Shown: positions 45,051 through 53,228 of the stretch, piece after piece
How positions within the stretch are numbered: the stretch's first letter is position 1
Layout: every line of letters starts with the position of its first letter
Assembly: GCF_015548375.1 (NCBI RefSeq)
Contig: NZ_JADMWW010000008.1
Span: forward strand, 19,989-83,988
Length of the DNA stretch: 64,000 nucleotides
Direction of reading: 5' to 3'
Source of the DNA: Collinsella aerofaciens
GTDB taxonomy: Bacteria; Actinomycetota; Coriobacteriia; Coriobacteriales; Coriobacteriaceae
Notes under the pieces: generated by a model
What the model was told of the DNA's origin: nothing
What the model saw: the letters and a program-made list of their open reading frames with translations, nothing else
The model's database searches: none
Translations under genes and position numbers: made by a program

Positions 45051-45227
45051 CTATGTCAGGCTGATAAGATATGGCAGGATATCGCGGGCCAGGCGCAGGA
45101 GCGCACCAAGCAGCACGAAAAGCCCGACTCCCCTATAAAGATATGTCCTCTTGCCGAAGTGATCTGGTCGCATTATCAGGAGCAGGGCGAGGCCGAATCG
45201 ACCGAATAACGATATGACGTGGAGCAA
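45051..45227 (-). CDS. Possible small membrane protein
   Basis: A frame of up to 58 codons starting at TTG 45227 (or 40 codons from ATG 45173), too short for most gene finders. It reads as two hydrophobic segments (SLFGRFGLALLLIM and GVGLFVLLGALLRLA) with basic residues between, ending PYLISLT. It directly follows the membrane-anchored protein gene at 45270 on the same strand. No strong ribosome site. Plausible but unproven. Confidence 0.3.
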   Translation of the reverse strand: MLHVISLFGRFGLALLLIMRPDHFGKRTYLYRGVGLFVLLGALLRLARDILPYLISLT

Positions 45228-45269
45228 TTTCTAACCTGATTCCCAAGAGCCAATCTATCCGATTCGGAC

Positions 45270-46454
45270 CTATTTCGTGGCACCGCACCCGGAGCAGCGG
45301 TAGCCGGTAAGCACTTGCTTGGTTCCAGTTTGCACCTGATATTGTTCCTCATGCGTAACGGCGTCATGGTGAATAGTAACTTGTGGTGTGTAAATAGAGT
45401 AAGAGCACCCGGTACTATCCTGATGGTTAATAGCATCTGCGAGAGAAGTCGTTACATAGCCATCAGAGAATCTAAATTCATCATAGTTTGCATTAACGGT
45501 CTCATCCCATGCGTCTTGGTCTACAACAGTTCGAGTGCGAGTCTCGTATACGGGGTCGTTGCGGTACTGCGCCTGCCACGTATGCTCATGGGACGGCTTG
45601 CTGGAGGAGCCGGAAGAGGGCTTGGAGTCGGATTTTGACGGCGCGGAGCCGGAGCCCGTGGACGGCTTCGCCGCATCGGTCTTCTTGTCCTCGGCCTTCA
45701 CGGCGCTGTCGGCCGCTGCGTCCTTCTTCTCCTCGACTTTCTCCTTGTCGGCGGCAGGGGCCTTGGAGGCGTTGTCCGTGACCTTGTTCACCACGTCCTT
45801 GCCGGCATCCCCCGTGAGGGTACCGTCGCCCTTGGAGACCGCCTCGTTCACCTTGTCGAGCACCTTGTCGATGTCGTCCTGGGTCACGTTCTCGGCGGGC
45901 TTCGTCTCGCCTGTAAACTCGGTGGAGCCGGAGTCCTTCGATTCGCCGGAAACGGCCTGCTCGCCGCCGCCTGCGGGGGTGGTGATGGAGCCGTCGGGGT
46001 TGATGATGGGGATCGCGGTGATCTCCCAGGTGCCCTCGGTCAGCCGCACGCTGTCCTTGCCCTCGATGGCGTCGGGTGCGGAGGTGGCATGATAGAACTC
46101 GACGCCCTCATCAGCGCCGTCGGTGCAGACGTAGCGGGTGATCAGGGGCGAGGAGTCGGCGGTCACACCCTCGGCCTCGATCTTTACGGTCCAATCCACC
46201 ACGGCTTCGGTCTTCTCGGAGACCTGCTTCTTGCCGCTATCGCCATCGGCCTCGATCTTGGTAATCTCGGACTTGGGGGCGAAGGCGCCGGTCGCCCATG
46301 CGCCGCAGAGCCCGAGCCCCGCGACAACGAGAGCGACGGTCGCGCCGATGGCGACCTTGCGCTTCAGGGGCATCTTGCCGCTGCCGCCTCCATCGGGAAC
46401 GAGGTTCAGGCCCTGGCCCTGGCCGTCTTGATTGTTGAGGTTATTCTCATCCAT
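45270..46454 (-). CDS. Membrane-anchored protein with long linker and C-terminal Cys domain
   Basis: A 394-aa protein. A short cytoplasmic head (Asn/Gly/Gln-rich), a membrane helix (VAIGATVALVVAGLGLCGAW, ~33-52), a ~120-residue extracytoplasmic domain (EFYHATSAPDAIEGKDSVRL), and a ~100-residue Lys/Asp/Ser/Ala-rich spacer. The final ~90-residue domain begins HEHTWQAQY and ends YRCSGCGATK, similar to treble-clef-like extracellular repeats with HTW and CxxCGA. The last ~85 codons are markedly AT-rich compared with the rest, so this domain was probably exchanged. Function unknown. Confidence 0.65.
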   Translation of the reverse strand: MDENNLNNQDGQGQGLNLVPDGGGSGKMPLKRKVAIGATVALVVAGLGLCGAWATGAFAPKSEITKIEADGDSGKKQVSEKTEAVVDWTVKIEAEGVTADSSPLITRYVCTDGADEGVEFYHATSAPDAIEGKDSVRLTEGTWEITAIPIINPDGSITTPAGGGEQAVSGESKDSGSTEFTGETKPAENVTQDDIDKVLDKVNEAVSKGDGTLTGDAGKDVVNKVTDNASKAPAADKEKVEEKKDAAADSAVKAEDKKTDAAKPSTGSGSAPSKSDSKPSSGSSSKPSHEHTWQAQYRNDPVYETRTRTVVDQDAWDETVNANYDEFRFSDGYVTTSLADAINHQDSTGCSYSIYTPQVTIHHDAVTHEEQYQVQTGTKQVLTGYRCSGCGATK

Positions 46455-46491
46455 GATGTTGCCTTTCTCTAATCCCCTATCGGATTCTATT

Positions 46492-46860
46492 CTATCGTTC
46501 GGACATGATGATCTCGGCCACGCGGTCGACCCGGACGCCGCCGGCGATCATCTCCAGCATGGTCAGTATGCGGGCCTTCTGCACGGGACCCAGGGAGCGA
46601 ATTGTCTTCGTCTCGGAAAGGCCCAATGCGCGAAGCAGTGTTCTTGCCCCCGCCGACCCCACACCGGGGCAACTTTTAAGGAACGCGAACAGCCTGATTT
46701 TGGCCGCGACGTTGCCCTCGTCATTGAGGACATCGGCGGGACTGATCTCCCCCGCCTTGAGGCGCCGTTTGAGGGTTGCACGCTCCCGGCGCACTTCGAC
46801 AGAGCGCTCTCGGCCCTGGTCCGATATTTGCTTTGTGTAGCGGAATGATTCGTTCGGCAT
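46492..46860 (-). CDS. mihF: Actinobacterial integration host factor (mIHF-like)
   Basis: 122 aa. The core RERATLKRRLKAGEISPADV, then KIRLFAFLKSCPGVGSAGAR and LRALGLSETKTIRSLG matches actinobacterial IHF (mIHF/sIHF): a long N-terminal helix and a helix-two-turn-helix ending in RSLG. The C-terminal ~25 residues are an extra tail. AAGGAGA precedes the ATG. mIHF bends DNA, compacts the nucleoid and stimulates phage and element integration. An element-borne copy could serve excision, integration or relaxosome assembly. Confidence 0.85.
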   Translation of the reverse strand: MPNESFRYTKQISDQGRERSVEVRRERATLKRRLKAGEISPADVLNDEGNVAAKIRLFAFLKSCPGVGSAGARTLLRALGLSETKTIRSLGPVQKARILTMLEMIAGGVRVDRVAEIIMSER

Positions 46861-47002
46861 GGCACCGTCTCCTTAAATCCCTATCGCGGACTGATGGGCG
46901 CCTTCAATAGCGGCGCATTGACGGTGCTGATCACCTTAAACAACTTATACCCCATGAGGGGCGCAAAAACAAGAAACTTAGCCCTTCTTCCGGTAAGGGG
47001 CA

Positions 47003-47046
47003 TCTCTTTTACGGCCGTTGTAGGGCATTTGGAGGCGCTTGTCCTG
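47003..47046 (+). repeat. Direct repeat flanking the second RelBE module, left copy
   Basis: Shares TCTCTTTTACGGCCGTTGTA and GGCGCTTGTCCTG with 47783-47823, allowing a few small gaps. The rest of the 46861-47084 intergenic stretch shows nothing else. Confidence 0.6.
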
Positions 47047-47084
47047 GTGCGGAGCTGCATACTCATTCTGAATACCTTTTTGAA

Positions 47085-47132
47085 ACCGATCCCATGCCGA
47101 ATGGGTATAATGGGCGTGCTACGGTGTAGTAC
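47085..47132 (+). promoter_or_regulatory. Promoter and operator of the second RelBE module
   Basis: A perfect -10 TATAAT at 47106-47111, with TTGAAA upstream (spacing slightly long). The inverted repeat GTGCTAC-GGT-GTAGTAC (47116-47132) overlaps the transcription start, as expected for antitoxin autorepression. Confidence 0.6.
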
Positions 47133-47148
47133 GTTGATTGGAGTAGCT

Positions 47149-47376
47149 ATGGCCATGAGTGCGACCGCCATCAGGTTCGACGAGTGTGAGAAGGACTGGA
47201 TCCAGTCCTATGCGAGCGTTCTGGGCATTTCCTTTTCCGAATTCGTGAGGAGTGCCGCCCTCGAAAAAGTTGAGGAGGCTGCCGACATCAAGGCGTACAA
47301 CGAGGCGCTAATGGAAGACGATGGCACCCGCTATTCGATGGATGACGTCATGCGTATGGCAATGGAGGCCGAGTGA
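47149..47376 (+). CDS. relB: RelB-like ribbon-helix-helix antitoxin
   Basis: 75 aa: MAMSATAIRFDECEKDWIQSYASVLGISFSEF shows a ribbon-helix-helix strand and helices (DUF6290-like); an acidic tail (ALMEDDGTRYSMDDVM) should wrap the toxin. The ATG at 47149 has GGAG five bases upstream. The stop overlaps the toxin GTG (GTGA). First gene of the pair. Confidence 0.85.
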   Translation: MAMSATAIRFDECEKDWIQSYASVLGISFSEFVRSAALEKVEEAADIKAYNEALMEDDGTRYSMDDVMRMAMEAE

Positions 47377-47657
47377 GCTTCAGCGTCGAATGGTCTAAGG
47401 CGGCGACCAATCAACTCCTCAGCATCCCAAAGAAGCAGCGGCTCATAATCCTGTCCTGGGTTCAGGAGCACCTTGACGGATGCGAGGATCCGCGTCGCGC
47501 ACCGAACGGAAAACAGCTTCAGGGCACCGATTCCGGTTGGCGCTGGCGTGTCGGTGTCTACCGCATCCTGGCAAGGATCGAGGACAGGAAAGCCGTCATC
47601 GAGGTCGTGAGGGTCGGCCACCGCCAGGGTGTCTACAAGAACATGCCGCGACTGTAA
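47373..47657 (+). CDS. relE: RelE-family toxin
   Basis: 94 aa, GTG start overlapping the antitoxin stop. RelE layout: N-terminal helices (WSKAATNQLLSIPKKQRLIILSW is the helical hairpin), then GWRWRVGVYRILARIEDRKAVIEVVRVGHRQGVYK with the conserved Arg and a final Tyr. Predicted ribosome-dependent mRNase. The module is bracketed by short direct repeats, hinting at past mobility. Confidence 0.88.
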   Translation: MSFSVEWSKAATNQLLSIPKKQRLIILSWVQEHLDGCEDPRRAPNGKQLQGTDSGWRWRVGVYRILARIEDRKAVIEVVRVGHRQGVYKNMPRL

Positions 47658-47782
47658 GCCAGAAGAAGTTCCTGTGAGCCAACTTATCGCGATTGCCGCG
47701 GGAGAATCTAGTCAACGTCTAACTCGTCCTTAAAGGTGGCGGCCAAGTCACAACCGCCTTTGAGAGCGAAGCGCCGAGGGTG

Positions 47783-47823
47783 TCTCTTTTACGGCCGTTG
47801 TAGGCATTGGGGCGCTTGTCCTG
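47783..47823 (+). repeat. Direct repeat flanking the second RelBE module, right copy
   Basis: Partner of 47003-47046 (about 40 matched bases). The rest of the 47658-47912 stretch has no gene; an AT-rich promoter-like region (TATCCTAGATATAG) lies near 47858-47875. Confidence 0.6.
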
Positions 47824-47912
47824 CTGGGGAAACACAAAGCTAATATCGTTTATTCAATTATCCTAGATATAGAAACGACTGTGATTGATACGCCATTTAC
47901 GAAGGATGCACA

Positions 47913-48779
47913 ATGATTATCTCCCCAAGCAAGATGCAGACACTGAAGGCGGCACCGAATTCCGCCTATGAGGTCATCCTTCTAGAATTCCTCTACCACT
48001 CTAACAAGATCGAGGGATCCACCTTCACGCTCGATCAGATCGAGACGCTCTATGCACGGAATAAGGTTATGGGAGACCACGACTTTGACGATATCATTGA
48101 GACCAAGAAGTCTTTCAAGATGTTCGATCGAATGGTCGACACGCTCGGAGTCGAGCTGACGCCGGAGCTCCTCATTGAATTCGAGACGATCCTTCACAAG
48201 GGGACAACCATGGCGGCCAACGGGGAAAGCGGGCATTTCAAGTACATTCCGAACCGTATTAGGAACAGCTCGGTGCAGGTTGCCCTTCCGAGCGACATTC
48301 CGACCGCCATACCGGCACTGCTCGCCGAATGGGAGAGCAGCCCAAAGGACTTCGAGTCGATCTCCCGTTTTCACGCAAGGTTCGAGCACCTGCATCCGTT
48401 CCAAGACGGCAACGGGCGAATCGGTCGACTCATCATGATGAAGCAGTGCATCGAGAACGGGGTGGACCTTATCGTCATTGACGAAACGCATGCGGATGAA
48501 TACAAGAGTTGGATGGAGATTGCGCAGACTCAGGGCAACTTCCGATTCTTCGATGAGGTTTTGCAGAAGTGTCAATGCTCCTTTGACGCGAGAATGCACG
48601 AAATAGGGGCCGATATTCTTATTCAATATACCCCGGAGACGCTCGAGGAGGGAAAACGCTCGGTTGATCATTCCACACCTTCGACTTCGAAAATCCAGGC
48701 AGACCTGAAGACCCTCGAGAATAAGAAACGAGCAGCCGGTGCGCCTTCGTATAGGGGGCATAACTCTCACAATGTTTAA
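47913..48779 (+). CDS. Fic domain protein (AMPylase family) 2
   Basis: 288 aa. The complete motif HPFQDGNGRIGR (His near residue 166) and a canonical inhibitory motif in HSNKIEGSTFT (Ser-x-x-x-Glu-Gly), placing it in the class with the inhibitory helix before the Fic core. It is only distantly similar to Fic 1. A Lys/Ala-rich tail follows. It may modify host or recipient targets, or act as a toxin held by its own helix. Single-gene transcript; start by length and conserved head rather than a strong ribosome site. Confidence 0.9.
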   Translation: MIISPSKMQTLKAAPNSAYEVILLEFLYHSNKIEGSTFTLDQIETLYARNKVMGDHDFDDIIETKKSFKMFDRMVDTLGVELTPELLIEFETILHKGTTMAANGESGHFKYIPNRIRNSSVQVALPSDIPTAIPALLAEWESSPKDFESISRFHARFEHLHPFQDGNGRIGRLIMMKQCIENGVDLIVIDETHADEYKSWMEIAQTQGNFRFFDEVLQKCQCSFDARMHEIGADILIQYTPETLEEGKRSVDHSTPSTSKIQADLKTLENKKRAAGAPSYRGHNSHNV

Positions 48780-48838
48780 TATTGGCTCTGTTAGACCAGC
48801 ATTGACATGCAGCACTTTTTCAAGCTAGAAAGAAAATA

Positions 48839-48867
48839 CCCGAGAGCAATTCGTTTTTGTTCTCGGG
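48839..48867 (-). terminator. Terminator of the restriction-modification gene
   Basis: CCCGAGA (48839-48845) pairs with TCTCGGG (48861-48867). TATTTTCTTTC follows on the minus strand. Confidence 0.7.
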
Positions 48868-48874
48868 CATTAGT

Positions 48875-51592
48875 TTATTTCGGAGGTTTGAATGCTGTTA
48901 AAACTGACAAAGCACGTTCGTCTGAGTTGCAGATATCAATGTTAACCAGTTGGCTAACCTCTTCAAGAAGCGCTGCCGCCTTCTTTCGGGTTTCTGCTAG
49001 CTCCTCCATTCTTTCTTGAATAACCCGCATCGATTTTAGATTGGGAATCGGAAGTTGTAGCTCACCAAGGACATCCCAAGAAATTCGTGTCCTTCCGATA
49101 CCTGTGGAAAGCAATATCAAATCTGAGCGGGCTGTATCAGATCTGATTAACGACCATAGCGTATAAACGGTCAATGGGTCTTTTGGCTGAATAACGGTAT
49201 ATTCAGAGGACACGTATAAACCAGCTGTATTTGAATCGACAACAGCAACGGCGCCATTAACGGCGTTGATGTTACTTAGAACGATATCGTCTTTTTTTAG
49301 CTTAAAAAGCTGTTCATAACTAACATCCTCTGCGTAAGATTCATCACCCGCGGCAATCGTTCCGTCATACCTAACAACTGCAAAGGTGACTTTCTTCTTC
49401 CTGTTATCCCCTCTGGTGTAAAAGAGGTCACCCGCTCGGCCCTCACAAGCGGCACCGGAAGCCCAAATGGGTTCAGCAATGTCTTTGACAGCACGGACTC
49501 TATAACCACGTTCGTTCCATTTTTCGACGTTTCTGCCGGCAACAAGAAGCGTGGCTTTTACATCCATCCGGTTTTCTATGCGTTTTGGATCAACCGAATA
49601 CAGTCGAGCAATTTCAGGGTCACCATCTAAAAATGCTTTATATCCATTAACGATATCGGTGATCTCTTCTTTCGCCTTTTGCGCTGTAATTGCGTCAGAC
49701 GGAAGAACTCTCTCCCTGTTTGGACTATCTAGCCCCACATACGAGCAGTACCGCATATAGATTCGAGGCTGCTCTTGGGCGGCTTCTATCTTCTTCTGCA
49801 AGAAGAGCAGTGACGTCTTGACTCTTGCCTGAGAGCGCTGGAATGCGTCGCCTGGAAGCGATATAACTGCCCTGACGATGAAATGACTTCTAATCCAATC
49901 CCTAACGTAAGAAGTGTCTTCACCTCCAAGTATTCCATCATCTAGTACGGTAATTAAAGAACCGCCTGGTTTTAGAATATCGTAGTAGCGCTCAATGAAT
50001 AGAACGCTTGAGCGTACGGTTCCACGCAAACTCGAGACCCCATTTCCATCTGGACGATGCGCGATGGAGTAATCTTTGAGAAGGGTTAAATCAGACGGTT
50101 CGGAGCATTTATACTCCGCAGCAAACGGCGGATTGGTTAGCGCCAAGTCGAAATAGCCGTTACGCCCGGAAATTGCATCTCGAAATTCCTTTTTCTCGCT
50201 CCTTAATTCGAGCGAATCCGCGTCCTCTTCTACAGTGATGTTCTTATCAAGGGAATCTAGCTGGAAGATTTTGCTACCGCCGTCTCCATGAAGAAACATG
50301 TTCATACGAGCAATACGTGCTAAAGCTGGATCCCTAGCCGCATCGATGCCCCATATGCAATTTTCGGCAATGTTTTTCTTAATTTCCTGCTTCTCCTTCA
50401 TAGAAAGAGAGGCGTTGGAATCGACTTTTCCCCACATACCATTTAGAGCTCCGATAAGGAACCCGCCAGAGCCGCAGCATGCATCAATAATTTGTGAGCA
50501 ATCAGAGACGTTTCTTCCGACATGCAGGTCTGAAAGGCCAACGGCGATATCAACAATGCTTCTCGGCGTAAAATACTGCCCAAGTGACTTGCCTCTTAAA
50601 GTTGCGTTCAGAAACGTTTCGAACATGCGGCCATTGAGGTCGTCTTCAATGAGATGGAGATCAACTCCTTCAAATCGCTTAACAAGTTCTTTAATCGTTC
50701 CTGCGGATAGACGTATCTTCTCGTTAGGTTCAAAAATGCGTTTCTTCTTTTTCTGGGCAATCAGATCCTCGAAGTTCTTTACCAACTTAGCGAAAAGAAT
50801 CGTATTGACGGGATTCGGAGTCGTTTCCTCGGCCTTTTTTATCCATTGTGATGAAAATTTTGCTCGTGAAACCGGTACAGAATAGCCTTCATCCGTTTCG
50901 TATCCTTCGTCACATTCATGCGCTTCTTTATCGGAGGTCATTTTCAGGAAAATCACCTTCACAAATTCAGTGAAAGCGGCTCCGTAACTGAGATGTTCGT
51001 GCTTATAGATATAGGAATGTGCGCTTCCGAATAGTTTATTTACCGCAGAGGGTCCGATTTGCTTCAGGACGATGCGCTCTTCCTCTATTTCGCTCGAGAG
51101 CCCAGCAGGATGTGTCGCGTTAAAAGAACGCGGTGACAGGTATTCGGCTAAGGTGTCGAAAGCTTTGGAGCCATTATTCATATCAGATAGAGACAATGTG
51201 AGAACGGGCTCTGCACTATCCCATCTGTACAGCTGCGTTTTCAAGCCGTTCGTTAAAACGAAGTATTGGACTGGATTGTCTTTATAACCCTGGTTGATTA
51301 GGAGGCAATAGCTTGAGCATTGTCCGACCCAATCGTCTAGATCTTCCTTGGTTGATTTGGCATCAATGACGAAACGCACCTTTCTTCTATACGAAAGTGC
51401 GTAATCGGGCTTGTAAGGTATCTTCTTTCGGCCCAAGTTTACATTGAGTGCCGAAATGCTTTCCTTTGTTTTTATTTGACTGTCTGACCAGCCCAGGCGC
51501 TTGAGAAGCCTGTCTACAAAAAACTGCTCTACAGATGCTTCATTACTCAAATCTTCTTCTCTGCAGATTGCTTTATTCGCCGTATTATTCAT
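48875..51592 (-). CDS. Single-chain restriction-modification protein (nuclease-methylase-specificity)
   Basis: 905 aa. Residues ~10-150 resemble a type I HsdR N-terminal nuclease: KPDYALSYRRKVRFVIDAKS gives a PD-DxK arrangement. An N6-adenine methylase follows, with QYFTPRSIVDIA near 337, the SAM motif DACCGSGGFL and the catalytic NPPF near 486. Residues ~690-900 look like an HsdS-type target-recognition half with helical spacer (RMEELAETRKKAAALLEE). This resembles type IIG or BcgI-like enzymes that cut and methylate with one polypeptide. The gene is much more AT-rich than its surroundings, so likely recently acquired. It overlaps the upstream antitoxin stop by 8 bp. Confidence 0.8.
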   Translation of the reverse strand: MNNTANKAICREEDLSNEASVEQFFVDRLLKRLGWSDSQIKTKESISALNVNLGRKKIPYKPDYALSYRRKVRFVIDAKSTKEDLDDWVGQCSSYCLLINQGYKDNPVQYFVLTNGLKTQLYRWDSAEPVLTLSLSDMNNGSKAFDTLAEYLSPRSFNATHPAGLSSEIEEERIVLKQIGPSAVNKLFGSAHSYIYKHEHLSYGAAFTEFVKVIFLKMTSDKEAHECDEGYETDEGYSVPVSRAKFSSQWIKKAEETTPNPVNTILFAKLVKNFEDLIAQKKKKRIFEPNEKIRLSAGTIKELVKRFEGVDLHLIEDDLNGRMFETFLNATLRGKSLGQYFTPRSIVDIAVGLSDLHVGRNVSDCSQIIDACCGSGGFLIGALNGMWGKVDSNASLSMKEKQEIKKNIAENCIWGIDAARDPALARIARMNMFLHGDGGSKIFQLDSLDKNITVEEDADSLELRSEKKEFRDAISGRNGYFDLALTNPPFAAEYKCSEPSDLTLLKDYSIAHRPDGNGVSSLRGTVRSSVLFIERYYDILKPGGSLITVLDDGILGGEDTSYVRDWIRSHFIVRAVISLPGDAFQRSQARVKTSLLFLQKKIEAAQEQPRIYMRYCSYVGLDSPNRERVLPSDAITAQKAKEEITDIVNGYKAFLDGDPEIARLYSVDPKRIENRMDVKATLLVAGRNVEKWNERGYRVRAVKDIAEPIWASGAACEGRAGDLFYTRGDNRKKKVTFAVVRYDGTIAAGDESYAEDVSYEQLFKLKKDDIVLSNINAVNGAVAVVDSNTAGLYVSSEYTVIQPKDPLTVYTLWSLIRSDTARSDLILLSTGIGRTRISWDVLGELQLPIPNLKSMRVIQERMEELAETRKKAAALLEEVSQLVNIDICNSDERALSVLTAFKPPK

Positions 51593-51764
51593 TCGGTTTA
51601 TTTACTTTCATCTCAAACGGCATGCCACCCTCGCGGATCACCGCTCGGAGGAACATGTTCATCGCCGCGGACATGGACAGACCGAGCTCATCGAGGATGG
51701 CGGACGCCTCCTTCTTCACCTCCGGCTCGATCCTGATGGTGGTTGCGGGTATGTTCGACGGCAT
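51585..51764 (-). CDS. dinJ: RelB/DinJ-family antitoxin without an adjacent toxin
   Basis: 59 aa: MPSNIPATTIRIEPEVKKEA then LDELGLSMSAAMNMFLRAVI and GGMPFEM are hallmarks of the DinJ family. The ATG at 51764 follows GGAG. The gene ends inside the start of the restriction-modification gene rather than next to a RelE/YafQ toxin. It may be an orphan antitoxin used as a transcription regulator of that gene. A truncated second copy lies at 52215-52284. Confidence 0.8.
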   Translation of the reverse strand: MPSNIPATTIRIEPEVKKEASAILDELGLSMSAAMNMFLRAVIREGGMPFEMKVNKPNE

Positions 51765-51812
51765 GGCGGCTCCTATCTCTTGTGTATACCACGGTGCCAC
51801 CATTTTAACGGA

Positions 51813-51980
51813 CTAAGCCGCCCTCGATACCCAGTAGTCCATATAGGGCGGTAGGACGTTGAACATGTCACGAATGCGGGTCGTGCAGGAGCCGTTGGCG
51901 AGCTGACGAGCGACCGTGGACTCCGCCGTGCGGGAGTCGGTTGCCATGAAGGTGCGGCACCAGCGGAACCAGTCGAGGTA
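51813..51980 (-). pseudogene. C-terminal gene remnant, copy 1
   Basis: The minus-strand frame ends ARQLANGSCTTRIRDMFNVL and PPYMDYWVSRAA. The same ending occurs, degraded, at about 52345-52454. It lies directly before a dinJ gene in both cases, so it is the tail of a gene once linked to dinJ. The parent family is not recognised. The DNA upstream (51981-52210) has no intact gene. Confidence 0.5.
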
Positions 51981-52214
51981 AGCGCCGAGGTGCTTGGTGG
52001 ACACTCTCAAAGCGCAGGTCCACCGTCTCGCTATAGCTCCTCGATTCCTTTTTATAGGAGGATATTGCTTGTCCCTTGTTCCGAAAGGCCTTTGGGTAGC
52101 TGAACTCGTCATTTTCGATATTTGAGGTCAGATGCTCTCTGCCAATTTGCCCTATGATGTCAAGCCGCTTCAATTAGGACCACCGCCCAGCAGCAATCCC
52201 CATAGGTGCGAAGC

Positions 52215-52284
52215 GCCTATCTACTCTCTCCCTCTTGACCTCTGGCTCTATCCGGATCGTCGTGGCTGGTATGTTCGAAGGCAT
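52215..52284 (-). pseudogene. Truncated dinJ copy
   Basis: On the minus strand it reads MPSNIPATTIRIEPEV, identical to the intact dinJ N-terminus, then diverges within a few codons. The upstream DNA is also similar to that of the intact copy. Confidence 0.6.
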
Positions 52285-52344
52285 GGTTGCACTCTTTCTC
52301 GTATATCACGGTGCAAACATTCTACCGTTCCTATGCCGCTGCGA

Positions 52345-52454
52345 CATCCTAATAGTCCATGTAAGGCGGGCGGGACGTTGAACATGCCCCTGATACGGCT
52401 CTTGCAGACGTTGTTCGCGAGCTGGCGGGCGACAGCCCCTCTGCGGATTTGCAA
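52345..52454 (-). pseudogene. C-terminal gene remnant, copy 2
   Basis: Encodes ARQLANNVCKSRIRGMFNVP, paralogous to the remnant at 51813-51980, then degenerates. With the truncated dinJ it forms a decayed duplicate of the remnant-dinJ unit. Confidence 0.5.
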
Positions 52455-52457
52455 TCT

Positions 52458-53228
52458 TTAAAAAGTCTTTTCGCAAACCAAAACGCTGCGGTATCGATCG
52501 CCGCCAATCGCGGAAGAGCATGTCACCAACGTGATAACAGAGTCGGAACCAGAGGAATCCGACTTCGCGCTAGCGTGCTCAGCCAATGAAGTGAGCCAGG
52601 CCTTGAAGTCTAACTCTCCAGCAAAGTCAAATCGTAGAAGCAGATCAAAGTTTTTAGGAACTCTCATGCCAAGCAACGGCATATATCGAATGGTATTGCC
52701 ATCTGCGTTCGTGAATGTCACGGCTCCAATATTTGCAAAACAATCCGTCCGATAACAATTCTGGAGTTCGGTAAAGCCCAGAGTTCCATATCCCATGTTA
52801 TGAGCGTACACGAGCATGTTTGCACTTGATGGCGATGAGCCTTCAGCTATATACGGACACCCGGAGAATGACGGTAAGCGATCGAAACCGTGATTGAGGT
52901 AGAAACCGTTAGGGTCACCCTGGCGGCATGAGACAACGGGCGTTGAGATCGAGGTCCCTTCGACCGTAAGCCAACCGGCGTAGTCCGGGTTCTCGTCTTT
53001 TAGAGACACGCCGCCGTCTGCTTGCGCTTTCTGTTCAGCTGCATTTGCGATTGCAGCCTCTTTAACAATCTCGGCACCCAGGCATATGAAGATAAACACT
53101 GAGGCGACAAGAACACCAACCGTCAATTTCACGGCAGTGGAGCTTTTGCTACCAGATGCGACGCGCTCACAATTCCGATCGAAACGCCTTTTCGCAATTT
53201 TGCTGAACGGACCTACGAGGGGAATCAT
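52458..53228 (-). CDS. srtB: Class B sortase
   Basis: 256 aa. N-terminal membrane anchor (VKLTVGVLVASVFIFICLGAEIV, residues ~33-55), then the sortase barrel. Catalytic His is in MLVYAHNMGYG (near 141), Cys in SVITLVTCSS (near 237) and Arg in GGDRYRSVLV (near 245). The class B helix insert is present (FTELQNCYRTDCFANIG). The start overlaps the helicase stop by 4 bp (ATGA). It may anchor element-encoded surface proteins; the adhesin at 40.6 kb has an atypical LEQTG signal, and whether this sortase uses it is unknown. Confidence 0.9.
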   Translation of the reverse strand: MIPLVGPFSKIAKRRFDRNCERVASGSKSSTAVKLTVGVLVASVFIFICLGAEIVKEAAIANAAEQKAQADGGVSLKDENPDYAGWLTVEGTSISTPVVSCRQGDPNGFYLNHGFDRLPSFSGCPYIAEGSSPSSANMLVYAHNMGYGTLGFTELQNCYRTDCFANIGAVTFTNADGNTIRYMPLLGMRVPKNFDLLLRFDFAGELDFKAWLTSLAEHASAKSDSSGSDSVITLVTCSSAIGGDRYRSVLVCEKTF

